From Candidatus Nanopelagicaceae bacterium (GTDB lineage Bacteria; Actinomycetota; Actinomycetes; Nanopelagicales; Nanopelagicaceae), in contig JALRKE010000001.1 of NCBI GenBank assembly GCA_023254845.1, positions 1 to 48,941 on the forward strand: DNA of 48,941 bases. Direction: 5' to 3'. The first letter of the stretch is position 1, and each line of letters starts with the position of its first letter. Below, one piece after another: positions 41,629 to 48,941 of the stretch. The translations under genes were made by a program, and so were the position numbers. The notes under the pieces were generated by a model, which did no database searches, had not been told where the DNA came from, and saw only the letters and a program-made list of their open reading frames with translations.

Positions 41629-42503
41629 ATATAAATCCGCGGGCTATCCAGAAAAGCGTTGAGGTTTTGTCAAATAAAAAAGTAGGTTCGTATCACCATA
41701 TGGTTTTTTCGGTCGGTGAGATGGCGCTCCATGCCAAACCGGGAAACTTCGTAGCAATATCTGTTGGTGGGAACTCTTCGGCAATGGTGCTACGGAGAGC
41801 CTTCGCAATATATAGAGCTAGTGATCGCGGTAATTTTGGCGGGACAATCGAATTGGTCGTGGCAGCTCATGGCTCGGGTAGCCGTTGGTTAAGCGAGCGC
41901 TCAATCCACGATCGCGTAGATATGGTCGGTCCATTAGGTACTTCATTCGGCATTCCCACCGAACCAGTTAGCGCGCTACTAGTTGGAGGTGGCTATGGGT
42001 CTGCTCCACTTTTTGGGCTCGCTGAGGTGCTTAAACAACGTGGATGCCGAGTTGACATCGTCTTGGGCGCGTCAAATGCGAACAAAATTTATGCTCCATT
42101 AGAGGGAAAACGTTCAGTCAACACCATGACGCTCACAACTGAAGACGGTGGCGCGGGCGTTAAAGGAAAAGTAACCGATGTTCTTCCTCAACTAATAGAG
42201 AAGCACAGCACAGAGATCATCTATTCATGCGGTCCAATGGCGATGCTTGAGGCGGTAGAGAAAATTTCCCAACGTTTTGAAATCCTCCACCAATGTGCGG
42301 TTGAGGAATCGATGGCATGTGGAATCGGTGTCTGCATGACCTGCGTAATTCCATTGAAGGATGAAAATGGAACAATCAAGATGCAGCGAAGCTGCATAGA
42401 GGGCCCGGTGGTAGATGGAAGCAGGGTGATTTGGGGGAGTAACCGCCAAATTCCACCAGGCACCTTCGGGTCACAAGCACTTGGGATCTCGGCTCATGAA
42501 TGA
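41625..42503 (+). CDS. pyrK: Dihydroorotate dehydrogenase electron transfer subunit (FAD/2Fe-2S)
   Basis: [24 protein letters not shown], 2Fe-2S cysteines [17 protein letters not shown]...SCIEGP; ATGA overlap with carB. Confidence 0.92.
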   Translation: MNINPRAIQKSVEVLSNKKVGSYHHMVFSVGEMALHAKPGNFVAISVGGNSSAMVLRRAFAIYRASDRGNFGGTIELVVAAHGSGSRWLSERSIHDRVDMVGPLGTSFGIPTEPVSALLVGGGYGSAPLFGLAEVLKQRGCRVDIVLGASNANKIYAPLEGKRSVNTMTLTTEDGGAGVKGKVTDVLPQLIEKHSTEIIYSCGPMAMLEAVEKISQRFEILHQCAVEESMACGIGVCMTCVIPLKDENGTIKMQRSCIEGPVVDGSRVIWGSNRQIPPGTFGSQALGISAHE

Positions 42504-43431
42504 ATTTCAATCATTTGATTTCCGCACAAAGTTTGGAAACCGATATTTCCCCTCGCCAATTTTTACCGCCAGTGGCTGTGCCGGTTCAGGTAAAGAACTC
42601 GCTCAATTCTTCGATCTCGATGAACTGGGCGCGGTAGTTACTAAGTCGATTGCGGTAAAGCCAAGAAGTGGTAGAGCTACGCCAAGAATGGCTGAAACGC
42701 CTTCCGGGATGCTCAATTCTATAGGGCTACAAGGACCAGGAATTGATCAGTTTCTAGCAACCGATATTCCTTGGTTACAAAGTAAAGGCGCTCGCGTGAT
42801 TGTCTCAATCTCCGGTGAAACTGTTGAAGAGTATGCAACCCTTGCCCGCAAATTAAGAGGAATTAGCGCTCTTTATGGAATTGAAGTGAATATTTCCTGT
42901 CCTAATGTGGAGAACCGAGGCTTGGTATTTGCCTGCGATCCGGTTGCATCACGGGCGGTCATCGAAGCGGTTCGCCGGAATATTGGGGGCGACTACCCAA
43001 TCATTGCGAAGCTATCCCCGGATGTGACTGACATTGTGGCGATTGCAAGGGAAGTTGTTTCTGCTGGCGCTGATGGGCTAGCTCTGATTAATACCATCCT
43101 TGGCATGGTTATTGATATCGATGCCGTTCGGCCTAAGTTAGCGGGAATTACTGGGGGGTTATCAGGTCCGGCAATACGCCCCGTAGCCGTTCGCGCCATC
43201 TATCAAATTCATGAAGCGCTTCCAAGTACTCCCATACTCGGAATGGGTGGGGTAGCAAGCGGCAGAGATGCCCTTGAGCTGATCTTTGCTGGAGCTTCCG
43301 GTGTATCTGTAGGAACTGCAACCTTTGGAAATCCCACCGCAGTGATTAAGGTAAAAGAGGAACTTTTGAGTTTGCTTCAATCAAAGGGCTTTAAATCACT
43401 TCAAGAAGCTATCGGTGCTGCTCATGTTTAA
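42496..43431 (+). CDS. pyrD: Dihydroorotate dehydrogenase (class 1B-type catalytic subunit)
   Basis: FTASGCAGSGKEL, GLQGPGIDQFL, EVNISCPNVENRG, GMGGVASGRDALE. Confidence 0.93.
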   Translation: MNEFQSFDFRTKFGNRYFPSPIFTASGCAGSGKELAQFFDLDELGAVVTKSIAVKPRSGRATPRMAETPSGMLNSIGLQGPGIDQFLATDIPWLQSKGARVIVSISGETVEEYATLARKLRGISALYGIEVNISCPNVENRGLVFACDPVASRAVIEAVRRNIGGDYPIIAKLSPDVTDIVAIAREVVSAGADGLALINTILGMVIDIDAVRPKLAGITGGLSGPAIRPVAVRAIYQIHEALPSTPILGMGGVASGRDALELIFAGASGVSVGTATFGNPTAVIKVKEELLSLLQSKGFKSLQEAIGAAHV

Positions 43432-44107
43432 ATCGCCTCTAATCCTTGCCTTGGATTCTAGGGAGATTGAGAGATGCGCAGAACTCATCGAAGAAACATC
43501 GGAATATATAGGAGTATTTAAGGTAGGTCTGGAATTTTTCTCCGCAAATGGCCCCCTTGGGGTCGCAGATCTCAAGAGGAGCTTCCCAGAAATTTCTATT
43601 TTTCTAGATTTAAAACTTCACGACATCCCAAACACAGTTGGAAAGGCGAGCACAAGTCTTCAGCATCTCAAGGTGGATTTCTTAACAGTCCACGCCCACG
43701 GCGGTTCGGAGATGATTCAAGCTGCAGTTTTAGCGTTACCCGACACGCGAATAACGGCCGTTACTGTACTTACCTCGTTGGACGAAAACACGCTTAGTTC
43801 CCTAGGAATAGAGAAGCCGGTGGAGGAACTTGCATTGCGTTGGGCTGAACTTGCAGTTAACTCCGGCGCGAGAGCGATTGTTGCCTCTCCGCTTGAAGTA
43901 AGAGCGTTAAGAGCCTTGCTCCCAAGAGAGATTTCACTGATTACTCCGGGAATCAGGCCAAGCGCTTCGGATGATGATCAGAAGCGGACCATGTCACCAA
44001 AGGATGCGATTGACGCGGGCGCGGACTTTCTTGTGATTGGCAGACCTATTACCGGGGCTGTAGATGTACGCAGTGCAGCTAGAAGTATTTTTGAATCCCT
44101 CGAATAA
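43424..44107 (+). CDS. pyrF: Orotidine 5'-phosphate decarboxylase
   Basis: LILALDSRE, FLDLKLHDIPNTVGKA, VHAHGGSEM, VIGRPITGA. Confidence 0.95.
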   Translation: MFKSPLILALDSREIERCAELIEETSEYIGVFKVGLEFFSANGPLGVADLKRSFPEISIFLDLKLHDIPNTVGKASTSLQHLKVDFLTVHAHGGSEMIQAAVLALPDTRITAVTVLTSLDENTLSSLGIEKPVEELALRWAELAVNSGARAIVASPLEVRALRALLPREISLITPGIRPSASDDDQKRTMSPKDAIDAGADFLVIGRPITGAVDVRSAARSIFESLE

Positions 44108-44125
44108 GTAGGTTTAATTAGCCTC

Positions 44126-44440
44126 ATGCACCAACCGCCTAGTCTCTCCAGGGAAGAGAGGCGCGCTGCGCTATACAAGGCCGCAGAGCACCGCAAAATT
44201 CGAGCGAGGTTCAAAGAGGAAGTAAGAGAGGGAAAGCGGAATTGGCGCGAAGCACTTGATAGTTCTGATGTTGCGATTCGAAAGATGCGCGTGAAGGAGT
44301 TAATTGAATCGCTACCGGGCTTTGGCAGCGTTCGAGCAATTGCGATTCTTGATCGCGCTGGAATATCTCACTCTCGGAGGGTTCAAGGTCTTGGGGTCAC
44401 TCAACGTGAGAAACTTCGAAGAGAATTGAAGGGAAGGTAG
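44126..44440 (+). CDS. mihF: Actinobacterial integration host factor (mIHF)
   Basis: LSREERRAALYKAAEHRKIRARFKEEVREG...LIESLPGFGSVRAIAILDRAGISHSRRVQGLG; upstream of gmk. Confidence 0.93.
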   Translation: MHQPPSLSREERRAALYKAAEHRKIRARFKEEVREGKRNWREALDSSDVAIRKMRVKELIESLPGFGSVRAIAILDRAGISHSRRVQGLGVTQREKLRRELKGR

Positions 44441-44992
44441 ATGCAAGGTCGACTCCTAGTTCTATCTGGACCCGGTGGCGTCGGAAAGAGCACTATCGTT
44501 AATGAGCTAAAGAAATATCCTGATTTCTTTTTTTCAGTTTCTGCCACAACTCGCTCGCCACGTAATGGAGAAATTGATGGCGAGGCCTACCACTTTGTCA
44601 CTGAAGTTGAATTTGAAAGAATGATTAAGGATGGTGAGTTTCTTGAGTGGGCAAATTTTGCAGGGCATAAATACGGCACTCCAGCGTTGCCTGTAGAAGC
44701 CGCTCTTGCATCAGGAAAGCATGCTCTTCTTGAAATTGAAATCGATGGCGCAAGACAGATACGCAACTCCCGTCCTGAAGCCCTTTTGATCTTCCTCAAG
44801 CCCCCATCCTTTGAGGAGCTAGAGGAGCGGATAAGGGGGCGAAAGACAGACTCAGAGGAACGGATACACGCTCGCCTTGAATTAGCCCACGAGGAGATGG
44901 CGGCTGCGCCAGAGTTTGACCATGTTGTAGTCAATCATCGAGTCGAAGAAGTAGTTGCGGCGCTGGTATCCTTAGCGGCTCGTAAAGCGTAA
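44441..44992 (+). CDS. gmk: Guanylate kinase
   Basis: LVLSGPGGVGKSTIVNEL, VSATTRSPRNGEIDGEAYHFV. Confidence 0.97.
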   Translation: MQGRLLVLSGPGGVGKSTIVNELKKYPDFFFSVSATTRSPRNGEIDGEAYHFVTEVEFERMIKDGEFLEWANFAGHKYGTPALPVEAALASGKHALLEIEIDGARQIRNSRPEALLIFLKPPSFEELEERIRGRKTDSEERIHARLELAHEEMAAAPEFDHVVVNHRVEEVVAALVSLAARKA

Positions 44993-45020
44993 GAGCGTTA
45001 ATATCTAACAAGGAGAGATT

Positions 45021-45284
45021 GTGCCTAATCTTGATGGAATTACTAATCCACCAATAGATGATTTACTTGATAAGAGTGGTTCGAAGTACAGTCTCGTTCT
45101 TTATGCGGCAAAGCGTGCCCGCCAGATCAATGCCTACTATTCACAGCTGGGTGAGGGCTTACTTGAGTATGTTGGTCCGCTAGTTGAAACCCATGTTCAT
45201 GAGAAGCCGCTCTCGATTGCGCTACGCGAAATTAATGACAATCTCCTCACAATTGAGAATTTAGAGCCACAGACGGATAAGTAG
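45021..45284 (+). CDS. rpoZ: RNA polymerase omega subunit
   Basis: [41 protein letters not shown] start with AAGGAGAG. Confidence 0.94.
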   Translation: MPNLDGITNPPIDDLLDKSGSKYSLVLYAAKRARQINAYYSQLGEGLLEYVGPLVETHVHEKPLSIALREINDNLLTIENLEPQTDK

Positions 45285-46493
45285 ATGATTACCTTCCCGC
45301 GCGGTCGTCAGGTCGTACTAGGCGTAGGGGCGGGAATAGCGGCATATAAAGCATGTGACCTACTCCGGCGCCTTCAAGATGATGGTTATGAAATCACGGT
45401 CGTTCCCACCAGTTCAAGTTTGAACTTCGTTGGGAGAGCAACATGGGAGGCGCTCTCTGGAAGAGAGGTTAAGACCGAAGTCTGGGAAGGAACGCAATCT
45501 GTTTCCCATGTGGCCCTGGCGGATTCGTCCGACCTAGTTGTAATTGCACCAGCGACTGCTGATTTAATCTCACGTATCGCTACTGGCCGCGCTGATGATC
45601 TTTTAACAACAACTGTCCTGGCGGTTAGCTGTCCCGTCTTAATCGTTCCGTCAATGCACCCAGGTATGTACCTAAATCCAGCCACTCAAGCAAACATCGA
45701 GACGCTGATTGCTCGAGGGTTTCATATCCTGGAGCCCGACACAGGTCGCCTCACCGGTAAAGATTCAGGTATCGGTCGTTTCCCTGAGACCACTCGAATC
45801 CTTAGCAAAGTGCGCGAAATCAGCGACCGTAACGCTCGCCTTATAGGTAAAAAGGTAGTTGTAACCACGGGCGGCACGATGGAACCGATTGATCCAGTTC
45901 GTTTTATAGGAAATAGATCTAGCGGGCGACAAGGTTTAGCAATCGCTTATGAGGCTTTGCGCGAAGGGGCAGAAGTTACTGTGATAAGCGGACTGACCGA
46001 GGAATATGATTTGAGTGGAATTAGACGAATAGATGTTAAAACTGCTCAAGAGATGCAGAACGTTGTTTCAGCAGAATTGGACGGCGCCGATGCGCTCGTT
46101 ATGGCAGCCGCGGTGGCTGACGCTCGCCCAGAAAAGATAGAGACTGAAAAGATAAACAAGGGAGATTTAACAAATCTCTCACTAAGTAAGAATCCCGATA
46201 TCTTGGCTGAAGCTTCAAAACTCAAGAAAAACAACCAAATATTTGTTGGCTTTGCTGCAGAAACTGGCGATGGAATCCGCGAGAAGGGTCTGAAGAAGTT
46301 ACATAGCAAGGGCGTTGATCTGCTCTACGTCACTGATGTATCAGATGGAAAAGTTTTTGGCGAAACTGAAACGACTGGAATCTTGCTTTCAAAGCGGGGC
46401 GAGGAATGGGGCTTTCAGGCCGCGGATAAACACGAAGTTGGACGTCGAATTGTGGCAGAACTTATTCACGAACTAGGAGCTGGAAATGGCTAA
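45285..46493 (+). CDS. coaBC: Phosphopantothenoylcysteine decarboxylase/synthase
   Basis: [67 protein letters not shown]. Confidence 0.96.
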   Translation: MITFPRGRQVVLGVGAGIAAYKACDLLRRLQDDGYEITVVPTSSSLNFVGRATWEALSGREVKTEVWEGTQSVSHVALADSSDLVVIAPATADLISRIATGRADDLLTTTVLAVSCPVLIVPSMHPGMYLNPATQANIETLIARGFHILEPDTGRLTGKDSGIGRFPETTRILSKVREISDRNARLIGKKVVVTTGGTMEPIDPVRFIGNRSSGRQGLAIAYEALREGAEVTVISGLTEEYDLSGIRRIDVKTAQEMQNVVSAELDGADALVMAAAVADARPEKIETEKINKGDLTNLSLSKNPDILAEASKLKKNNQIFVGFAAETGDGIREKGLKKLHSKGVDLLYVTDVSDGKVFGETETTGILLSKRGEEWGFQAADKHEVGRRIVAELIHELGAGNG

Positions 46494-47679
46494 GCGGTTA
46501 TTCACATCAGAGAGCGTCACCGAGGGCCATCCCGACAAAATTGCAGATGCGATTTCAGACTCAGTGCTCGATTCACTACTTTCGCAGGATCCAAGGAGTC
46601 GAGTTGCCTGCGAAACTCTCATAACAACCGGTCAAGTTCATGTCGCCGGTGAGGTCACAACAAATGGCTATGCCGATGTTATGTCTTTGGTGAGAGAAAC
46701 AGTATTAGAGATTGGCTATGACAGCTCTGAGAAGGGTTTTGATGGCAATAGCTGCGGGGTTTCTGTCTCTCTTGGCTCTCAAAGCGGTGACATCGCTGCT
46801 GGTGTAGATCATGCGGTTGAAGAGCGAGTAACCAAATCTATTGATCCATTTGACCTTCAAGGTGCTGGCGATCAAGGTTTGATGTTTGGCTACGCGGTAA
46901 AGGACACAAAGGAGTTGATGCCGCTTCCGATCGCTATGGCGCACCGTCTCGCAGAACGATTAACAGAAGTGCGAAAGAACGGCTCCCTTCCATATCTTCG
47001 CCCCGACGGCAAAACCCAGGTCACAATTGAATATGATGGTTTCAAGGCTCTAGCTGTTGATACCGTAGTTGTGTCCTCTCAACATGCCCCAGATATCGAT
47101 ATTGCGAAGAAGATGACCCCTGAGATTATTGAACAGGTCATCAGGCCGGTTCTATCGACCTTCGCAATACCATTTGATTCAATGAAAACTCTCATTAATC
47201 CAACTGGGAGATTTGTTATCGGCGGCCCTATGGGAGATGCTGGTTTAACAGGACGGAAAATCATTGTCGATACCTATGGTGGAATGTCTCGACATGGTGG
47301 CGGTGCTTTCAGCGGTAAAGACCCATCGAAAGTAGATCGATCTGCGGCATATGCGATGCGCTGGGTGGCTAAGAATGTAGTTGCTGCGGGATTGGCTGAG
47401 CGGTGCGAAGTACAGGTTGCCTATGCAATTGGCAAGGCCCATCCGGTAGGACTCTTTGTAGAAACCTTTGGAACAGAAACTGTTCCAGTTTCACAAATCT
47501 CCGATGCAGTTTTAGCTGTCTTTGATCTTCGACCTGCGGCGATCATCAAGGATCTTGATCTATTGCGCCCGATTTATAGAAAAACTAGCGCTTACGGCCA
47601 TTTTGGCCGGGAGCTCAATGAGTTCACTTGGGAGAAGACTGATCGCTCCGCTGCGCTTGCTAACGCTGTAAAGGGTTAA
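46486..47679 (+). CDS. metK: S-adenosylmethionine synthetase
   Basis: [51 protein letters not shown]. Confidence 0.98.
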   Translation: MAKRLFTSESVTEGHPDKIADAISDSVLDSLLSQDPRSRVACETLITTGQVHVAGEVTTNGYADVMSLVRETVLEIGYDSSEKGFDGNSCGVSVSLGSQSGDIAAGVDHAVEERVTKSIDPFDLQGAGDQGLMFGYAVKDTKELMPLPIAMAHRLAERLTEVRKNGSLPYLRPDGKTQVTIEYDGFKALAVDTVVVSSQHAPDIDIAKKMTPEIIEQVIRPVLSTFAIPFDSMKTLINPTGRFVIGGPMGDAGLTGRKIIVDTYGGMSRHGGGAFSGKDPSKVDRSAAYAMRWVAKNVVAAGLAERCEVQVAYAIGKAHPVGLFVETFGTETVPVSQISDAVLAVFDLRPAAIIKDLDLLRPIYRKTSAYGHFGRELNEFTWEKTDRSAALANAVKG

Positions 47680-47681
47680 GA

Positions 47682-48941
47682 ATGGTGGCGGCGAAACCGC
47701 TGAAGCTCAAACGGGAGCGCGCAAAAACTGTAGTTCGTTCGGCCCGTTTTACTACTAGCGCGCAAGTTCTAATAGATCATGACATTACTCATTTGGATCA
47801 ACCTTTTACATATGGGTTACCGGATGACCTCAAAGATAAAGTTACGACCGGCTCAAGAGTTGTGGTTCCGTTCAAGAGTGAAGAGAAGGAAGGCATCGTG
47901 CTAGAGCTTGTTGAGAATCAGCACTCGCCAAGCAAACCCATAATTCGAACCTTGAACCAGAACGCCTATACAGCAGAGTCATTGAAGCTCGCCGGGCAAG
48001 TTGCTTCACGGTACGCATCTTCAGTTGCAAAGATTCTTCGATACATTCCTGAAGGACGAGGAATTGGGGATTTCCGGAGTGCAAATGAGGAAAAACCTCG
48101 TGGTAAGCGGAGTTTTGAGCAGATTTCTTCCATCACAGTGAAGAGATTGAAGGAACAACTCTCGCAACATTCGAAAGCCACTTTGATTCTGGTGCCAACT
48201 GAGCGAGAAGCATCACAACTTCTTAATGATCTTAGTGAAAGCTTGAGCGCTCGTTTGGTCAAAGCTTTTTCCCGATCAAAGCCACCAAAAAGTTTCCCAC
48301 TGGCTCCCATAGTTGTCGGTACTAGAGCCGCTATTTTCTGGCAGATTCCCGAGCTCTCATCGATCGTGATCTTTCACGAGAATTCAGAGCATTATTGGAG
48401 TGATCGAAGCCCTTTTTGGAATGTCCGAGATGTGGCTCTGATTAGATCGCGATTGGAGTCGCTCGATCTCCACTTTATTAGCGGATTTCCATCAATGGAA
48501 ATATTTAGACTTATGGAACTTGGATATCTCAAGCACATTAAATCCTCTCGAAGGAGCTTCTTGCAACGTAGAAGAGTTCGGTGCAAACCGAATACTTACC
48601 ATCAGACAATTCGAGAGGGACTAAAGACTGGGGTTGTCCTTGTTCAGGTAGCAACAAAGGACTATTCAGCGCTAGTAATTTGTAAGAACTGTCGCACCCG
48701 TCCAACTTGCGAATGTGGCTTCTATTTGAAAGTTGTTGGTAAAGCAGAATTTCTCTGTACCGCATGTGGTTTCTCTACGTTGGATTGGAGATGCAATTCA
48801 TGTAGCGGCAAGGAAAAACTACTTCTGTCGAGAGGAGCGATGCGGATTGAAGAGGAGCTCGGCAAGGCCTTCCCATCTACACCGATCCATATCTCCACTG
48901 CAAATAAAGAGCTTGAGAAGATGCCTGAGACCGGGATTGTG
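47682..48941 (+). CDS. priA: PriA-like primosomal protein N', helicase-motif-degenerate, truncated by window end
   Basis: Manually translated open frame (absent from the ORF track because it runs off the end): N-terminal DHDITHLDQPFTYGLPDDLKDKVTTGSRVVVPF, zinc-binding cysteines CKNCRTRPTCECGFYL...CTACGFSTLDWRCNSCSG; no Walker A. Confidence 0.9.
   Translation, partial: MVAAKPLKLKRERAKTVVRSARFTTSAQVLIDHDITHLDQPFTYGLPDDLKDKVTTGSRVVVPFKSEEKEGIVLELVENQHSPSKPIIRTLNQNAYTAESLKLAGQVASRYASSVAKILRYIPEGRGIGDFRSANEEKPRGKRSFEQISSITVKRLKEQLSQHSKATLILVPTEREASQLLNDLSESLSARLVKAFSRSKPPKSFPLAPIVVGTRAAIFWQIPELSSIVIFHENSEHYWSDRSPFWNVRDVALIRSRLESLDLHFISGFPSMEIFRLMELGYLKHIKSSRRSFLQRRRVRCKPNTYHQTIREGLKTGVVLVQVATKDYSALVICKNCRTRPTCECGFYLKVVGKAEFLCTACGFSTLDWRCNSCSGKEKLLLSRGAMRIEEELGKAFPSTPIHISTANKELEKMPETGIV

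Noticed and set aside
46450-46500. SAM riboswitch upstream of metK
   Set aside because: metK starts inside the 3' end of coaBC (8-nt overlap); no leader exists.
1-48941. CRISPR arrays, insertion sequences, prophage, toxin-antitoxin or defence islands
   Set aside because: No direct-repeat arrays, transposase or integrase ORFs, or phage genes seen; nearly all sequence is explained by conserved housekeeping genes. No convincing new multi-gene system is present.

Overview
The window is a dense block of actinobacterial housekeeping genes. It looks like a streamlined, moderate-GC lineage; lineage is inferred from gene order and compactness, not computed. Order: pabB-pabC / PGPGW membrane protein / thrS-HIT / an EF-G-like orphan on the minus strand / pgsA-patA-pimA (phosphatidylinositol mannoside pathway) / LemA-like / DUF3048 / pdxS-pdxT / yebC / ruvC-ruvA-ruvB / secD-secF / rel / DUF349 (minus) / MBL-fold hydrolase / hisS-aspS / DUF948 / alaS-ruvX-mltG / aroE-prepilin peptidase-aroC-aroK-aroB-aroQ / efp-nusB / BldD-like regulator (minus) / pyrR-pyrB-pyrC-carA-carB-pyrK-pyrD-pyrF / mihF-gmk-rpoZ-coaBC-metK / priA (truncated by the window end). 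I found no mobile element, CRISPR array, rRNA, tRNA or defence island, and no clear new multi-gene system. The observations most worth checking are: (1) a recurrent TAGNNT-N6-start-codon arrangement, interpreted as leaderless promoters, with several -10 hexamers built on the stop codon of the preceding gene; (2) a well-matched PyrR-binding RNA hairpin whose 3' arm carries the pyrR Shine-Dalgarno; (3) a BldD homologue that keeps the exact RXD-X8-RXXD cyclic-di-GMP motif; (4) a 203-aa EF-G-like G-domain remnant with no P-loop, encoded on the opposite strand inside an otherwise syntenic PIM locus; (5) tandem perfect stem-loops just past the rel stop codon, embedded in the 3' end of the convergent DUF349 gene; (6) a GC-rich, structure-prone intergenic segment at about 19.99-20.11 kb; (7) a PriA that has lost its helicase motifs.
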